Shown: piece after piece, positions 43,760 through 51,768 of the stretch
How positions within the stretch are numbered: position 1 is the first letter of the stretch
Layout: every line of letters starts with the position of its first letter
Source of the DNA: Janthinobacterium sp. CG3
GTDB taxonomy: Bacteria; Pseudomonadota; Gammaproteobacteria; Burkholderiales; Burkholderiaceae_D
Direction of reading: 5' to 3'
Assembly (NCBI RefSeq): GCF_000344615.1
Contig: NZ_KB467824.1
Span: forward strand, 1,639,741 to 1,703,740
DNA length: 64,000 nucleotides
The notes under the pieces: model-generated
Database searches by the model: none
What the model saw: only the letters and a program-made list of their open reading frames with translations
What the model was told of the DNA's origin: nothing
Translations under genes and position numbers: made by a program

Positions 43760-46700
43760 TTACGCTGCCATTTCCGGCGCCGCGGCATGTGCCAGCACCC
43801 GGCGCAAGGTCTCGGCGACGTCGCACTGGACACAGGCGTCGGCCGGCGCGGCCAGCGGCGCCGGCGCCGGCGCCACGCCCTGGCCGACCACCTGGTCGAG
43901 CGCGTTGTCGTCGCGCAGCAGGTCGGCCATGTTCGGCAAGGCCACGCCGGCCTTGGCCGCGTCCTTGGCGTCGACGTTGAAATACACGTCCGTCATGTCG
44001 ACCGACTTGCCGCTGGCCAGCGTCGCGCTGCTGCGCTCCAGATGCAAGTTGTTGTTGGCGTCCAGGAACGGCAATTCGGTGAAGCTGACCGTCAGGCTGC
44101 TGACGCCGGCGTCGTGCAGCGACAACAATTCGCCGGCGTCGGTGTGGCCGTTGCTGTTGGCGTCGCGCCAGATGCGCAGTTCGGCGAACTTGTCGTCGTT
44201 GACGTCGACCACGCCGTCGCTGTTGGAGTCGAAGCTGGCCAGCTTGGCGAAGCCCGAACCCTTGCTGGCGCCGCCGAACAATTCGCCGATGCCGTCGATG
44301 CTGCCGTTGCCGTTGGCGTCGACCGCCAGGAAGCCGTCGTTGCCCGAGACCCAGCCGGACTGGATCGCCTGGCCGTCGCCCAGCAGGTCGAAGCTGCCGT
44401 GGAAGTCGGCGCGGGCGATGGTTTGGATGCCGTCGCCGCCCAGATCGATGACGATCGGCGTGATGCTCGCGTCCCAGCTCATGTCGTTCTCGCCCGACTC
44501 CAGGAAGGTCCTATCGGTGTAGGTGACGTTGGCCTTGGAGACGCCGTCGCCGTTCACGTCCGAATCGATCTGGTCGTTGGAGCCGACGTTTTTCACGCCC
44601 CACTTCCAGGTTTCCATGTCGTAGCCGGCGAACTTGACGCCGGACTTGTCGAATTTCAGGTAGAACGAACCCGGGTCCAGGTTGCCGAAATTGTAGTTTC
44701 CGTTGCTATTCGTGTAGGTCGTTGCCAGCAACTGGTTGGCGTTGTTGTACAGCATAACCTTGATGCAGGCGATGCCCTCTTCGTTGCTGTCCTGCACGCC
44801 GTCATGGTCGCGGTCGCGCCAGACCTTGTCGCCGATGCTGGCCTTGCGGTACAGGCCGGCGTCCCAGCTCATGTCGTTTTCGCCGTAGCCGAGGTTGGTC
44901 AGCGCGCTGCGGCCGCTGCTGGTATCGACGTCGGAGTCGATGGCGTCGGAACCGACGTTGCCCCTGGTGTAGTAGTAGCCGGACGGCTTGACCACTTCGA
45001 CCTTGTAGTCGCCCGCGTTCAAGCCGCTAAACAGGTAGTTGCCGCTGGCGTTCGTGGTGGTCGTGCCCAGCACCTGGTTGTAGGCGTTGAGCAGCTTGAC
45101 GGTGACGCCGCCGATGCCGCTCTCGCCGGCGTCCTGCACGCCGTTGAAGTTCTTGTCTTCCCACACCTTGTCGCCGATGCTGGCGGTTTGCCTGACCAGG
45201 CCGGCGTCCCAACTACGGTCGATTTCACCCGAGCTCAGTTCGGTCTGGATGGTTTTGCCCAGCGCGTTGGCGTCCGAGTCGGCGCTGTCCGAGCCGACGT
45301 CCTGCGCCGTGAACTTGTAGCCGGCCGGGGCCACGAAGGCCACCGAGTAGACGCCCGGGGTCAGGTTGGTGAACAGATACTTGCCATAGCTATCGGTGGT
45401 GGCGCTGGCGACGACCGCGCCGGCGCTGTTGAGCAGGTTGACGGTGACGCAAGCGACGCCGGACTCGCCGGTGTCCTGCACGCCGTTGCCGTTGCAGTCG
45501 CCCCAGACCCGGTCGCCGATCTGCGCTTTTTGATACAGGCCGGCGTCGAGCGTGTTGTTGGTCTCGCCGGCGGCGACGGCGAACTGCGCGGTGTTGCCGG
45601 CGCCGTCGATATCGCTGTCGGCGGCGTCGTTGGCGCCGGCGTCGCGCGGCGACGTGAAGTAGCCCGACGGCGCTTTGACGGCCACCGAATAGGTGCCCGC
45701 CGCGACGTCGAAGTGGTAATTGCCGGTGGCGTCGGTGGTGGTGCTGCCGACCACGCCGCCGAGCGCGTTTTTCAGTTGCACGGTGACGCCGGCAATACCG
45801 GCCTCGCCGGCGTCCTGCACGCCGTTGGCGTTGGCGTCGAGCCAGACGCGGTCGCCGATGTGGGCGTCGGGCGCCTGCACGCCCATGTCCAAGCTGCGCT
45901 CGCTTTCGCCCGATTCGAGCACCGTCTGGGCGGTGCGGCCGTCGGCCTGGTTGGCGTCGGAGTCGGCGCCGTCGTCGGCGCCGACGTCGCGGCCGGTGAT
46001 GACGTAGCCGGCCGGCAGGCTGGCCTTGTCGAATTGCACGCTATAGCTGCCCGGCACCAGGTTGGTAAACAGGTAGTTGCCGTTGGCGTCGGTGGTCAAC
46101 GGGCTGCCGACGGCCACGCCATAGGCGTCGAGCAGCGTCACCTTGACGCCGGCCACGCCGGCCTCGCCGGCGTCCTGCACGCCGTTCTTGTTCAGGTCGA
46201 GCCAGACGCGGTCGCCCAGCTCGGCCGTTTTATACAGGCCGGCGTCCAGGTCGGGATGGTTCTGGCCGGCGGCCAGCGTTACCTGGGCGCTGTTGCCGCT
46301 GGCGTCGATATCGCTGTCGGCGGCGGCGTTGCCGCCGGCGTTCAGGGCGGTGGTGACATAACCGGCCGGCGCCAGCACGGCCACCGAATAGGTGCCAGGA
46401 TCGACGCTGAAGCCGTAGTTGCCGTTGGCGTCGGTGACGGTGCTGCCGACCACGGCGCCGGCGGCGTCCTTCAATTGCACGGTGACGCCGCCGATGCCGG
46501 CTTCGCCCGCGTCCTGCACGCCGTTGGCGTTCTTGTCTTCCCACACCCGGTCGCCCAGCGTGGCGGGGGTGGCGACGATGCCGGCGTCCAGGCTATGGTT
46601 GCTCTCGCCGGCCAGCAACACCACTTGCGCGGTGCCGCCGTCGACGACGCTGGCGTCGGAGTCGGCGCCGTCGTCGGCGCCGACGTCGCGGCCGGTGATA

Positions 46701-48643
46701 ACGTAGCCGGCCGGCAGGCTGGCCTTGTCGAATTGCACGCTATAGCTGCCCGGCGCCAGGTTGGTGAACAGGTAGTTGCCGTTGGCGTCGGTGGTCAACG
46801 GGCTGCCGACGGCCACGCCATGGGCGTCGAGCAGCGTCACCTTGACGCCGGCCACGCCGGCTTCGCCGGCGTCCTGCACGCCGTTCTTGTTCAGGTCGAG
46901 CCAGACGCGGTCGCCCAGTTCGGCCGTTTTATACAGGCCGGCGTCCAGGTCGGGATGGTTCTGGCCGGCGGCCAGCGTTACCTGGGCGCTGTTGCCGCTG
47001 GCGTCGATATCGCTGTCGGCGGCGGCGTTGCCGCCGGCGTTCAGGGCGGTGGTGACATAACCGGCCGGCGCCAGCACGGCCACCGAGTAGGTGCCCGGAT
47101 CGACGCTGAAGCCGTAGTTGCCGTTGGCGTCGGTGACGGTGCTGCCGACCACGGCGCCGGCGGCGTCCTTCAATTGCACGGTGACGCCGCCGATGCCGGC
47201 TTCGCCCGCGTCCTGCACGCCGTTGGCGTTCTTGTCTTCCCACACCCGGTCGCCCAGCGTGGCGGGGGTGGCGACGATGCCGGCGTCCAGGCTATGGTTG
47301 CTCTCGCCGGCCAGCAACACCACTTGCGCGGTGCCGCCGTCGACGACGCTGGCGTCGGAGTCGGCGGCGTCGTTGGCGCCGGCGTCGCGGCCGGTGAAGA
47401 CGTAGCCGGCCGGCAGGCTGGCCTTGTCGAACTGCACGCTATAACTGCCCGGCGCCAGGTTGGTAAACAGGTAGTTGCCGTTGGCGTCGGTGCGCAAGGG
47501 GCTGCCAACGGCCACGCCGTGGGCGTCGAGCAGCGTCACCTTGACGCCGGCGACACCGGCTTCGCCGGCGTCCTGCACGCCGTTCTTGTTCAGGTCGAGC
47601 CAGACGCGGTCGCCCAGTTCGGCGGTTTGATACAGGCCGGCGTCGAGGCGCGGGTTGGTTTCGCCGGGCGCCAGCGTCACCTGCGCGCTGTTGCCGCCGG
47701 CGTCGACGTCGCTATCGGTGGCGGCGTCGCCGCCCTGGCCCTGGGCACTGATGGCGTAGCCGGCCGGCGTCACGATCGCCACCGAGTAGGTACCCGGATT
47801 GACGTCGAAATGGTAGGCGCCGGCGGCGTCGGTGGTGGTGCTGCCGACAACGTTACCGCCGGCATCCTTCAATTGCACGACCACGCCGGCAATACCGGCT
47901 TCGCCGGCGTCCTGCACGCCATTGGCGTTGGCGTCGTTCCAGACGAAGTCGCCCAGGTGCGCCATCGGCACGTTGAAAACCAGGTGGTTGGGGGTGGCGC
48001 TCAGGTCGCTGGCGTTGCAGCCGACGGTGCCGCCGTCGTCGCGCACCTGGAAGCCCAGCGCGAAGCTGCCGGCCCGGTCCGGCGACGGCACAAACACCAA
48101 ATGGCCGGCGCGGATGTCGGCGATGCCGATTTCGGCGCCGGCGGCGACGGCGGCGCCGTTCAGCAGCAAGGTGCCGGCGACCGGCATGGTGGTGATCAGC
48201 ACCGACTGGAAGCCGTTGCTCTCGACGACGTCGTGGAAGCCGAAGTCGGCTTCGCCCAAGACCACGGCGTTGCCGTTGAGCAGGTCGAACGACTTGTCGG
48301 CGCCTTCGGGGGCGTCGTTGACCGGATCGACGATCACTTGCAGGAACAACGAAATGGTATTGCCGTCGCCGTTGTTGACGACCACTTCGATGGTTTCAAA
48401 ACTGCCGTTGTAGTTGGCCGCCCAGGCGCCGGGACGCACGTACAGCGTGTCGTTGTCGAGGCGGCCGAACAGCGGGATGTTGCCGGTGGCTTCTTCATCG
48501 TCCGGCTGCAGCACGGTGATCGCGCTGATGTTCAGTGCGCCGGCGACCGTGTAGCCGGCCTGGGCCAGGATATCGCGGATGTCGACGTTCTTTTCGGTGT
48601 CTTCGCAGACGTGAATGACACTGGAAAGGTTAATGGTTGACAT
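43760..48643 (-). CDS. large repeat adhesin with ten SdrD-B-type domains, likely type I secretion substrate
   Basis: A 1627-aa surface protein. There is no N-terminal signal peptide. Residues about 1-230 resemble cadherin-like/tandem-95 repeats (VIVDPVNDAPEGADKSFDLL). From about 228 to 1385 there are ten SdrD-B (CNA-B-like) domains, each opening LGDRVW-D-N-NGVQDAGE-G. The C-terminal region has a Ca-binding-like LGGDGIQTIARADFHGSFDL and EF-hand-type loops (DANGNGSIDGIGEL, DSNSDGVVDVNDDKF, DANSNGHTDAGEL), as in RTX-type exported proteins, and an Ala-rich acidic tail that could hold the secretion signal. I do not see nonapeptide RTX repeats. GGAG precedes the ATG. It probably aids attachment or biofilm. 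Confidence 0.85.
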   Translation of the reverse strand: MSTINLSSVIHVCEDTEKNVDIRDILAQAGYTVAGALNISAITVLQPDDEEATGNIPLFGRLDNDTLYVRPGAWAANYNGSFETIEVVVNNGDGNTISLFLQVIVDPVNDAPEGADKSFDLLNGNAVVLGEADFGFHDVVESNGFQSVLITTMPVAGTLLLNGAAVAAGAEIGIADIRAGHLVFVPSPDRAGSFALGFQVRDDGGTVGCNASDLSATPNHLVFNVPMAHLGDFVWNDANANGVQDAGEAGIAGVVVQLKDAGGNVVGSTTTDAAGAYHFDVNPGTYSVAIVTPAGYAISAQGQGGDAATDSDVDAGGNSAQVTLAPGETNPRLDAGLYQTAELGDRVWLDLNKNGVQDAGEAGVAGVKVTLLDAHGVAVGSPLRTDANGNYLFTNLAPGSYSVQFDKASLPAGYVFTGRDAGANDAADSDASVVDGGTAQVVLLAGESNHSLDAGIVATPATLGDRVWEDKNANGVQDAGEAGIGGVTVQLKDAAGAVVGSTVTDANGNYGFSVDPGTYSVAVLAPAGYVTTALNAGGNAAADSDIDASGNSAQVTLAAGQNHPDLDAGLYKTAELGDRVWLDLNKNGVQDAGEAGVAGVKVTLLDAHGVAVGSPLTTDANGNYLFTNLAPGSYSVQFDKASLPAGYVITGRDVGADDGADSDASVVDGGTAQVVLLAGESNHSLDAGIVATPATLGDRVWEDKNANGVQDAGEAGIGGVTVQLKDAAGAVVGSTVTDANGNYGFSVDPGTYSVAVLAPAGYVTTALNAGGNAAADSDIDASGNSAQVTLAAGQNHPDLDAGLYKTAELGDRVWLDLNKNGVQDAGEAGVAGVKVTLLDAYGVAVGSPLTTDANGNYLFTNLVPGSYSVQFDKASLPAGYVITGRDVGADDGADSDANQADGRTAQTVLESGESERSLDMGVQAPDAHIGDRVWLDANANGVQDAGEAGIAGVTVQLKNALGGVVGSTTTDATGNYHFDVAAGTYSVAVKAPSGYFTSPRDAGANDAADSDIDGAGNTAQFAVAAGETNNTLDAGLYQKAQIGDRVWGDCNGNGVQDTGESGVACVTVNLLNSAGAVVASATTDSYGKYLFTNLTPGVYSVAFVAPAGYKFTAQDVGSDSADSDANALGKTIQTELSSGEIDRSWDAGLVRQTASIGDKVWEDKNFNGVQDAGESGIGGVTVKLLNAYNQVLGTTTTNASGNYLFSGLNAGDYKVEVVKPSGYYYTRGNVGSDAIDSDVDTSSGRSALTNLGYGENDMSWDAGLYRKASIGDKVWRDRDHDGVQDSNEEGIACIKVMLYNNANQLLATTYTNSNGNYNFGNLDPGSFYLKFDKSGVKFAGYDMETWKWGVKNVGSNDQIDSDVNGDGVSKANVTYTDRTFLESGENDMSWDASITPIVIDLGGDGIQTIARADFHGSFDLLGDGQAIQSGWVSGNDGFLAVDANGNGSIDGIGELFGGASKGSGFAKLASFDSNSDGVVDVNDDKFAELRIWRDANSNGHTDAGELLSLHDAGVSSLTVSFTELPFLDANNNLHLERSSATLASGKSVDMTDVYFNVDAKDAAKAGVALPNMADLLRDDNALDQVVGQGVAPAPAPLAAPADACVQCDVAETLRRVLAHAAAPEMAA
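45960..47640. repeat. 699-bp near-identical tandem units inside the adhesin gene
   Basis: Sequence at 46021 recurs at 46720 and again, with more changes, at 47419: two nearly identical units of 699 bases (233 codons, two SdrD-B domains) and a partial third. The differences between units are scattered single bases. This is recent duplication that may vary in copy number between strains. Confidence 0.85.
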
Positions 48644-48984
48644 GCGGACTCCGAATACAAAAAAAGTGATGGATAGGCCCGCGCAGACGCGAACCGCCGA
48701 ATATGGAAATGGGTACTACAAACTTGGGAATACCATGACGGGAACGTAAAGCAGACGCTGTGTACGCGGAGTTAAGGGATACACAGGGCGCGCGAGGCAG
48801 AAATCCCAGAATATGGGCATTTCTTACGATGCATCAAAGTTATCCATATTATACGGAAGATTTCTTTGCGGTAGTTATTTTTTTTACTATCAAGATGTTG
48901 TTTCAATAATTGGCTTATTCGCGTGGAAATTTTGCCACGGCGTCGAATTTCTCTTCGGCAGGCGCAATGCCCTACAATCTCGGC
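48644..48984. other. A+T-rich intergenic region upstream of the adhesin gene
   Basis: About 340 bases between divergent genes, with a marked A+T-rich stretch at roughly 48830-48940 unlike the surrounding DNA. It should contain the promoter of the adhesin gene and of the recJ operon. I find no clear inverted repeat or terminator. Confidence 0.5.
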
Positions 48985-50031
48985 ATGAAACAACTTACCC
49001 TCGCTTTACCGTTCGCCCTGCCCCCCGCCGAACTGGCCGCCGACTTGCAAAGGGCGATGCAGGCGCCGGCGCTGGCGGCCCTGCTGTCGCGCACCCACGA
49101 ACACCGGCTTACCGCCTTCGACAACAGCACCCGGGTGTTGCCGCACGAAGCCTGGCTGGCGCACGCGCTCGGCCTGGCGGGCGCGCCGGACGGCCCGGCC
49201 GCCGGCGTGCCGCTGGCGCCGGCGGTCATGCGCGGCTTCGGCCAGGCGCCCGCCGCCGGCTACTGGCTGCTGGTGCACCCGGTGCACGTGCAAATCGCCC
49301 GCAACCACCTGCTGATGAGCGACCAGCGCCAGCTGCCGCTGGACGAGGCCGACGCGCGCGCGCTGTTCGACGCCGCCCGCCCCTATTTCGACGAGATCGG
49401 CAAGCCGCTCCTGTACGGCGACGCGCACACCTGGTTCGTGCGCGCCGACGACTGGGGCGGCCTGCGCACGGCCTCGCCGGACGCGGCCACCGGCCAGAAC
49501 CTGACGGCTTGGATGCCCGAAGGCGAGCAGGCGCGCGCCTCGCGCAAACTGCAAAACGAAGTGCAAATGCTGTGGCACGAGCACCCGGTGAACGTGGCGC
49601 GGCAAGCCCGCGGCCTGGCGCCGGTGAACTCCTTCTGGCTGTGGGGCGGCGCCGACGCGGCCCCGGCCGCGGCGCCGGCGCCGCTCTTGCTCAGCGCCGA
49701 TTGTCCGCCCTGGCTGGCGGCGCTGGCGGCGCCGCCGCGGCGCCCCGCCGAGCTGGCGGCCGTGCTCGGACGGGCCGACGAGCGGACCCTGGTCGCGCTT
49801 GGCGGCCTGGTCGGCGCCGGCCTGGGCGCCGACTGGTCCCACTGGCTGCTGCAGATGCAGCGCCTGGAACAGGAATGGTTCGCGCCGCTGCTGGCGGCGC
49901 TGAAAAACGGCAGCCTCGGCCAGTTGACGCTGATGCTGAGCAACCGCGACGCCTATGCCGAATTTAGCGGCAGCAAACAGGCCCAGCGCAAATTCTGGCG
50001 CAAAATCACCTTGAACAAGCTCTCCACATGA
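48985..50031 (+). CDS. conserved hypothetical protein upstream of recJ
   Basis: A 348-aa soluble protein that I know as the usual neighbour of recJ in Betaproteobacteria, sometimes labelled phosphoglycerate-mutase-like; the label is not supported by motifs I can see. Features: GYWLLVHPVHVQIARNHLLM, DARALFDAARPYFDEIGKPL, then SRKLQNEVQMLWHEHPVN and a C-terminal SGSKQAQRKFWRKITLNKLS. Start is ATG 48985 (MKQLTLALPFALPP); ATG 48967 is an alternative. It overlaps recJ by four bases (ATGA) and so is translated with it. Confidence 0.8.
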   Translation: MKQLTLALPFALPPAELAADLQRAMQAPALAALLSRTHEHRLTAFDNSTRVLPHEAWLAHALGLAGAPDGPAAGVPLAPAVMRGFGQAPAAGYWLLVHPVHVQIARNHLLMSDQRQLPLDEADARALFDAARPYFDEIGKPLLYGDAHTWFVRADDWGGLRTASPDAATGQNLTAWMPEGEQARASRKLQNEVQMLWHEHPVNVARQARGLAPVNSFWLWGGADAAPAAAPAPLLLSADCPPWLAALAAPPRRPAELAAVLGRADERTLVALGGLVGAGLGADWSHWLLQMQRLEQEWFAPLLAALKNGSLGQLTLMLSNRDAYAEFSGSKQAQRKFWRKITLNKLST

Positions 50032-51728
50032 CACTGACCCGCATCGCCACCCGCCCCTGCCCCTACCGGGAATCCGAAATGTTGCGCCAGGGCGGCATCC
50101 ACCCGGTGCTGGCGCGCCTGTACGCGGCGCGCGGCCTGACCCAGGCCAGCGAACTGTCGAGCGAACTGGCCGCCTTGATGCCGCCGGCCGGCCTGCTGCA
50201 CATCGGCGCCGCCGCCGTGTTCCTGGCCGACGCCATCGGCGCCGGCAAGCGCATGGTCATCGTCGCCGACTACGACTGCGACGGCGCCACCGCCTGCGCC
50301 ACGGCGCTGCGCGGCCTGCGCGCGATGGGCGCGCACGTCGACTTCATCGTGCCGAACCGCTTCGAGTACGGCTACGGCCTGACGCCGGAGATCGTCGAGC
50401 TGACCGCGCGCGAAAAGGCGCCCGACATCATCATCACCGTCGACAACGGCATCGCCAGCGTCGACGGCGTGGCCGAGGCCAACCGCCGCGGCATCGAAGT
50501 GGTCGTCACCGACCACCATCTGCCCGGCGACACCCTGCCGGCGGCGCGCGTGATCGTCAACCCGAACCAGCCCGAGTGCGGCTTCCCCAGCAAGCACCTG
50601 GCCGGCGTCGGCGTGGTGTTTTACGTGCTGCTGGCGCTGCGCGCGGAGCTGCGCCGGCGCGGCGTGTTCGACGCCCAGAGCCAGCCCAAGCTCGACCACC
50701 TGCTCGACCTGGTGGCGCTGGGCACGGTGGCCGACGTGGTGCGGCTCGATTCGAACAACCGGATTTTGGTGGCGCAGGGCCTGAAGCGCATGCGCGCCGG
50801 CCGCATGCACGCCGGCGTGGCGGCGCTGTTCCGCGTGGCCGGGCGCGAGGCGCGCAGCGCCAGCCCGTTCGACCTCGGCTTCGCGCTGGGGCCGCGCCTG
50901 AACGCCGCCGGGCGCCTGCAGGACATGTCGCTGGGGATCGAATGCCTGATCACCGACGACGAGGGGCGGGCCTGGGCGCTGGCCCAGCAGCTCAACGACA
51001 TCAACCTGAAACGGCGCGAGATCGAGGCCGAGATGCAGGACACCGCGCTGCTGCACCTCGACGAGTTCGAGCCGGCCAACAGCAGCACCATCAGCGTGTT
51101 CGACGCCGGCTGGCACCAGGGCGTGATCGGTATCGTCGCCTCGCGTCTGAAGGAAAAGTTCTTCCGCCCGACCATCACCTTCGCGCCCGGCGCGGACGGC
51201 TGGATCAAGGGCTCCGGGCGCTCGATTCCCGGCTTCCACCTGCGCGACGCGCTCGACCTGGTGTCAAAGCGCGCGCCCAGCCTGATCGACAAGTTCGGCG
51301 GCCACGCGATGGCGGCCGGCCTGACCATCCGCGCCGACGCCTTCGACGCGTTCTCGGCGGCTTTCGAGGCGGTCGGCCAAGCCTGGCTGAGCAAGCAGCA
51401 GCTCGAACGCGTCATCGAAACCGACGGCCCGCTGGAGGACGCCTACTACACCACCCAGTTCATCGAGTTGATGGACGGCCAGGTGTGGGGCCAGGGCTTC
51501 GCGCCGCCGGTGTTCTGCGACGAGTTCCGCGTGGTCAGCCAGCGCATCCTCAAAGAGCGCCACCTGAAGCTGCTGCTGGAAAAGAACGGCGCGCGCTTCG
51601 ACGCCATCTGGTTCGGCCACACCGACGCGGTCGGCGAGCGGGCGCGGGTCGCCTTCCGCCTCGACGCCAACGAATACAACGGCGTCACCAAAGTGCAATT
51701 ACTGGTCGAGCACGCCGAAGCGGCGTAG
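50028..51728 (+). CDS. recJ: single-stranded-DNA-specific exonuclease RecJ
   Basis: A 566-aa 5'-3' exonuclease for recombination and mismatch repair. DHH-family motifs: MVIVADYDCDGATACATALR, EIVELTAREKAPDIIITVDN, VVVTDHHLPGDTLP, and the DHHA1 domain with GRSIPGFHLRDALDLV and KFGGHAMAAGLTI. The C-terminal OB-like part (VWGQGFAPPVFCDEFRVVSQ) binds DNA. Length is normal. Confidence 0.95.
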   Translation: MTLTRIATRPCPYRESEMLRQGGIHPVLARLYAARGLTQASELSSELAALMPPAGLLHIGAAAVFLADAIGAGKRMVIVADYDCDGATACATALRGLRAMGAHVDFIVPNRFEYGYGLTPEIVELTAREKAPDIIITVDNGIASVDGVAEANRRGIEVVVTDHHLPGDTLPAARVIVNPNQPECGFPSKHLAGVGVVFYVLLALRAELRRRGVFDAQSQPKLDHLLDLVALGTVADVVRLDSNNRILVAQGLKRMRAGRMHAGVAALFRVAGREARSASPFDLGFALGPRLNAAGRLQDMSLGIECLITDDEGRAWALAQQLNDINLKRREIEAEMQDTALLHLDEFEPANSSTISVFDAGWHQGVIGIVASRLKEKFFRPTITFAPGADGWIKGSGRSIPGFHLRDALDLVSKRAPSLIDKFGGHAMAAGLTIRADAFDAFSAAFEAVGQAWLSKQQLERVIETDGPLEDAYYTTQFIELMDGQVWGQGFAPPVFCDEFRVVSQRILKERHLKLLLEKNGARFDAIWFGHTDAVGERARVAFRLDANEYNGVTKVQLLVEHAEAA

Positions 51729-51760
51729 GCGGCGCGGGCGCGGGCGCGCGCCCGCGCCGC
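51729..51760. terminator. GC hairpin between convergent recJ and dockerin gene
   Basis: GCGGCGCGGGC (51729-51739) pairs with GCCCGCGCCGC (51750-51760) just after the recJ stop. No T-run in either direction, so the effect on termination is uncertain. Confidence 0.4.
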
Positions 51761-51768
51761 TACACCGC

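Noticed and set aside
45960-47640. Regular repeats that could look like a CRISPR array
   Set aside because: The repeats are in-frame protein-domain repeats with a 699-base period; there are no short direct repeats with unique spacers and no cas genes.
43787-48640. 1617-codon open frame on the + strand opposite the adhesin gene
   Set aside because: It mirrors the adhesin repeats exactly, has low-complexity Val/Gly/Asp composition, and no ribosome site. It is an antisense shadow of repeat-rich GC DNA.
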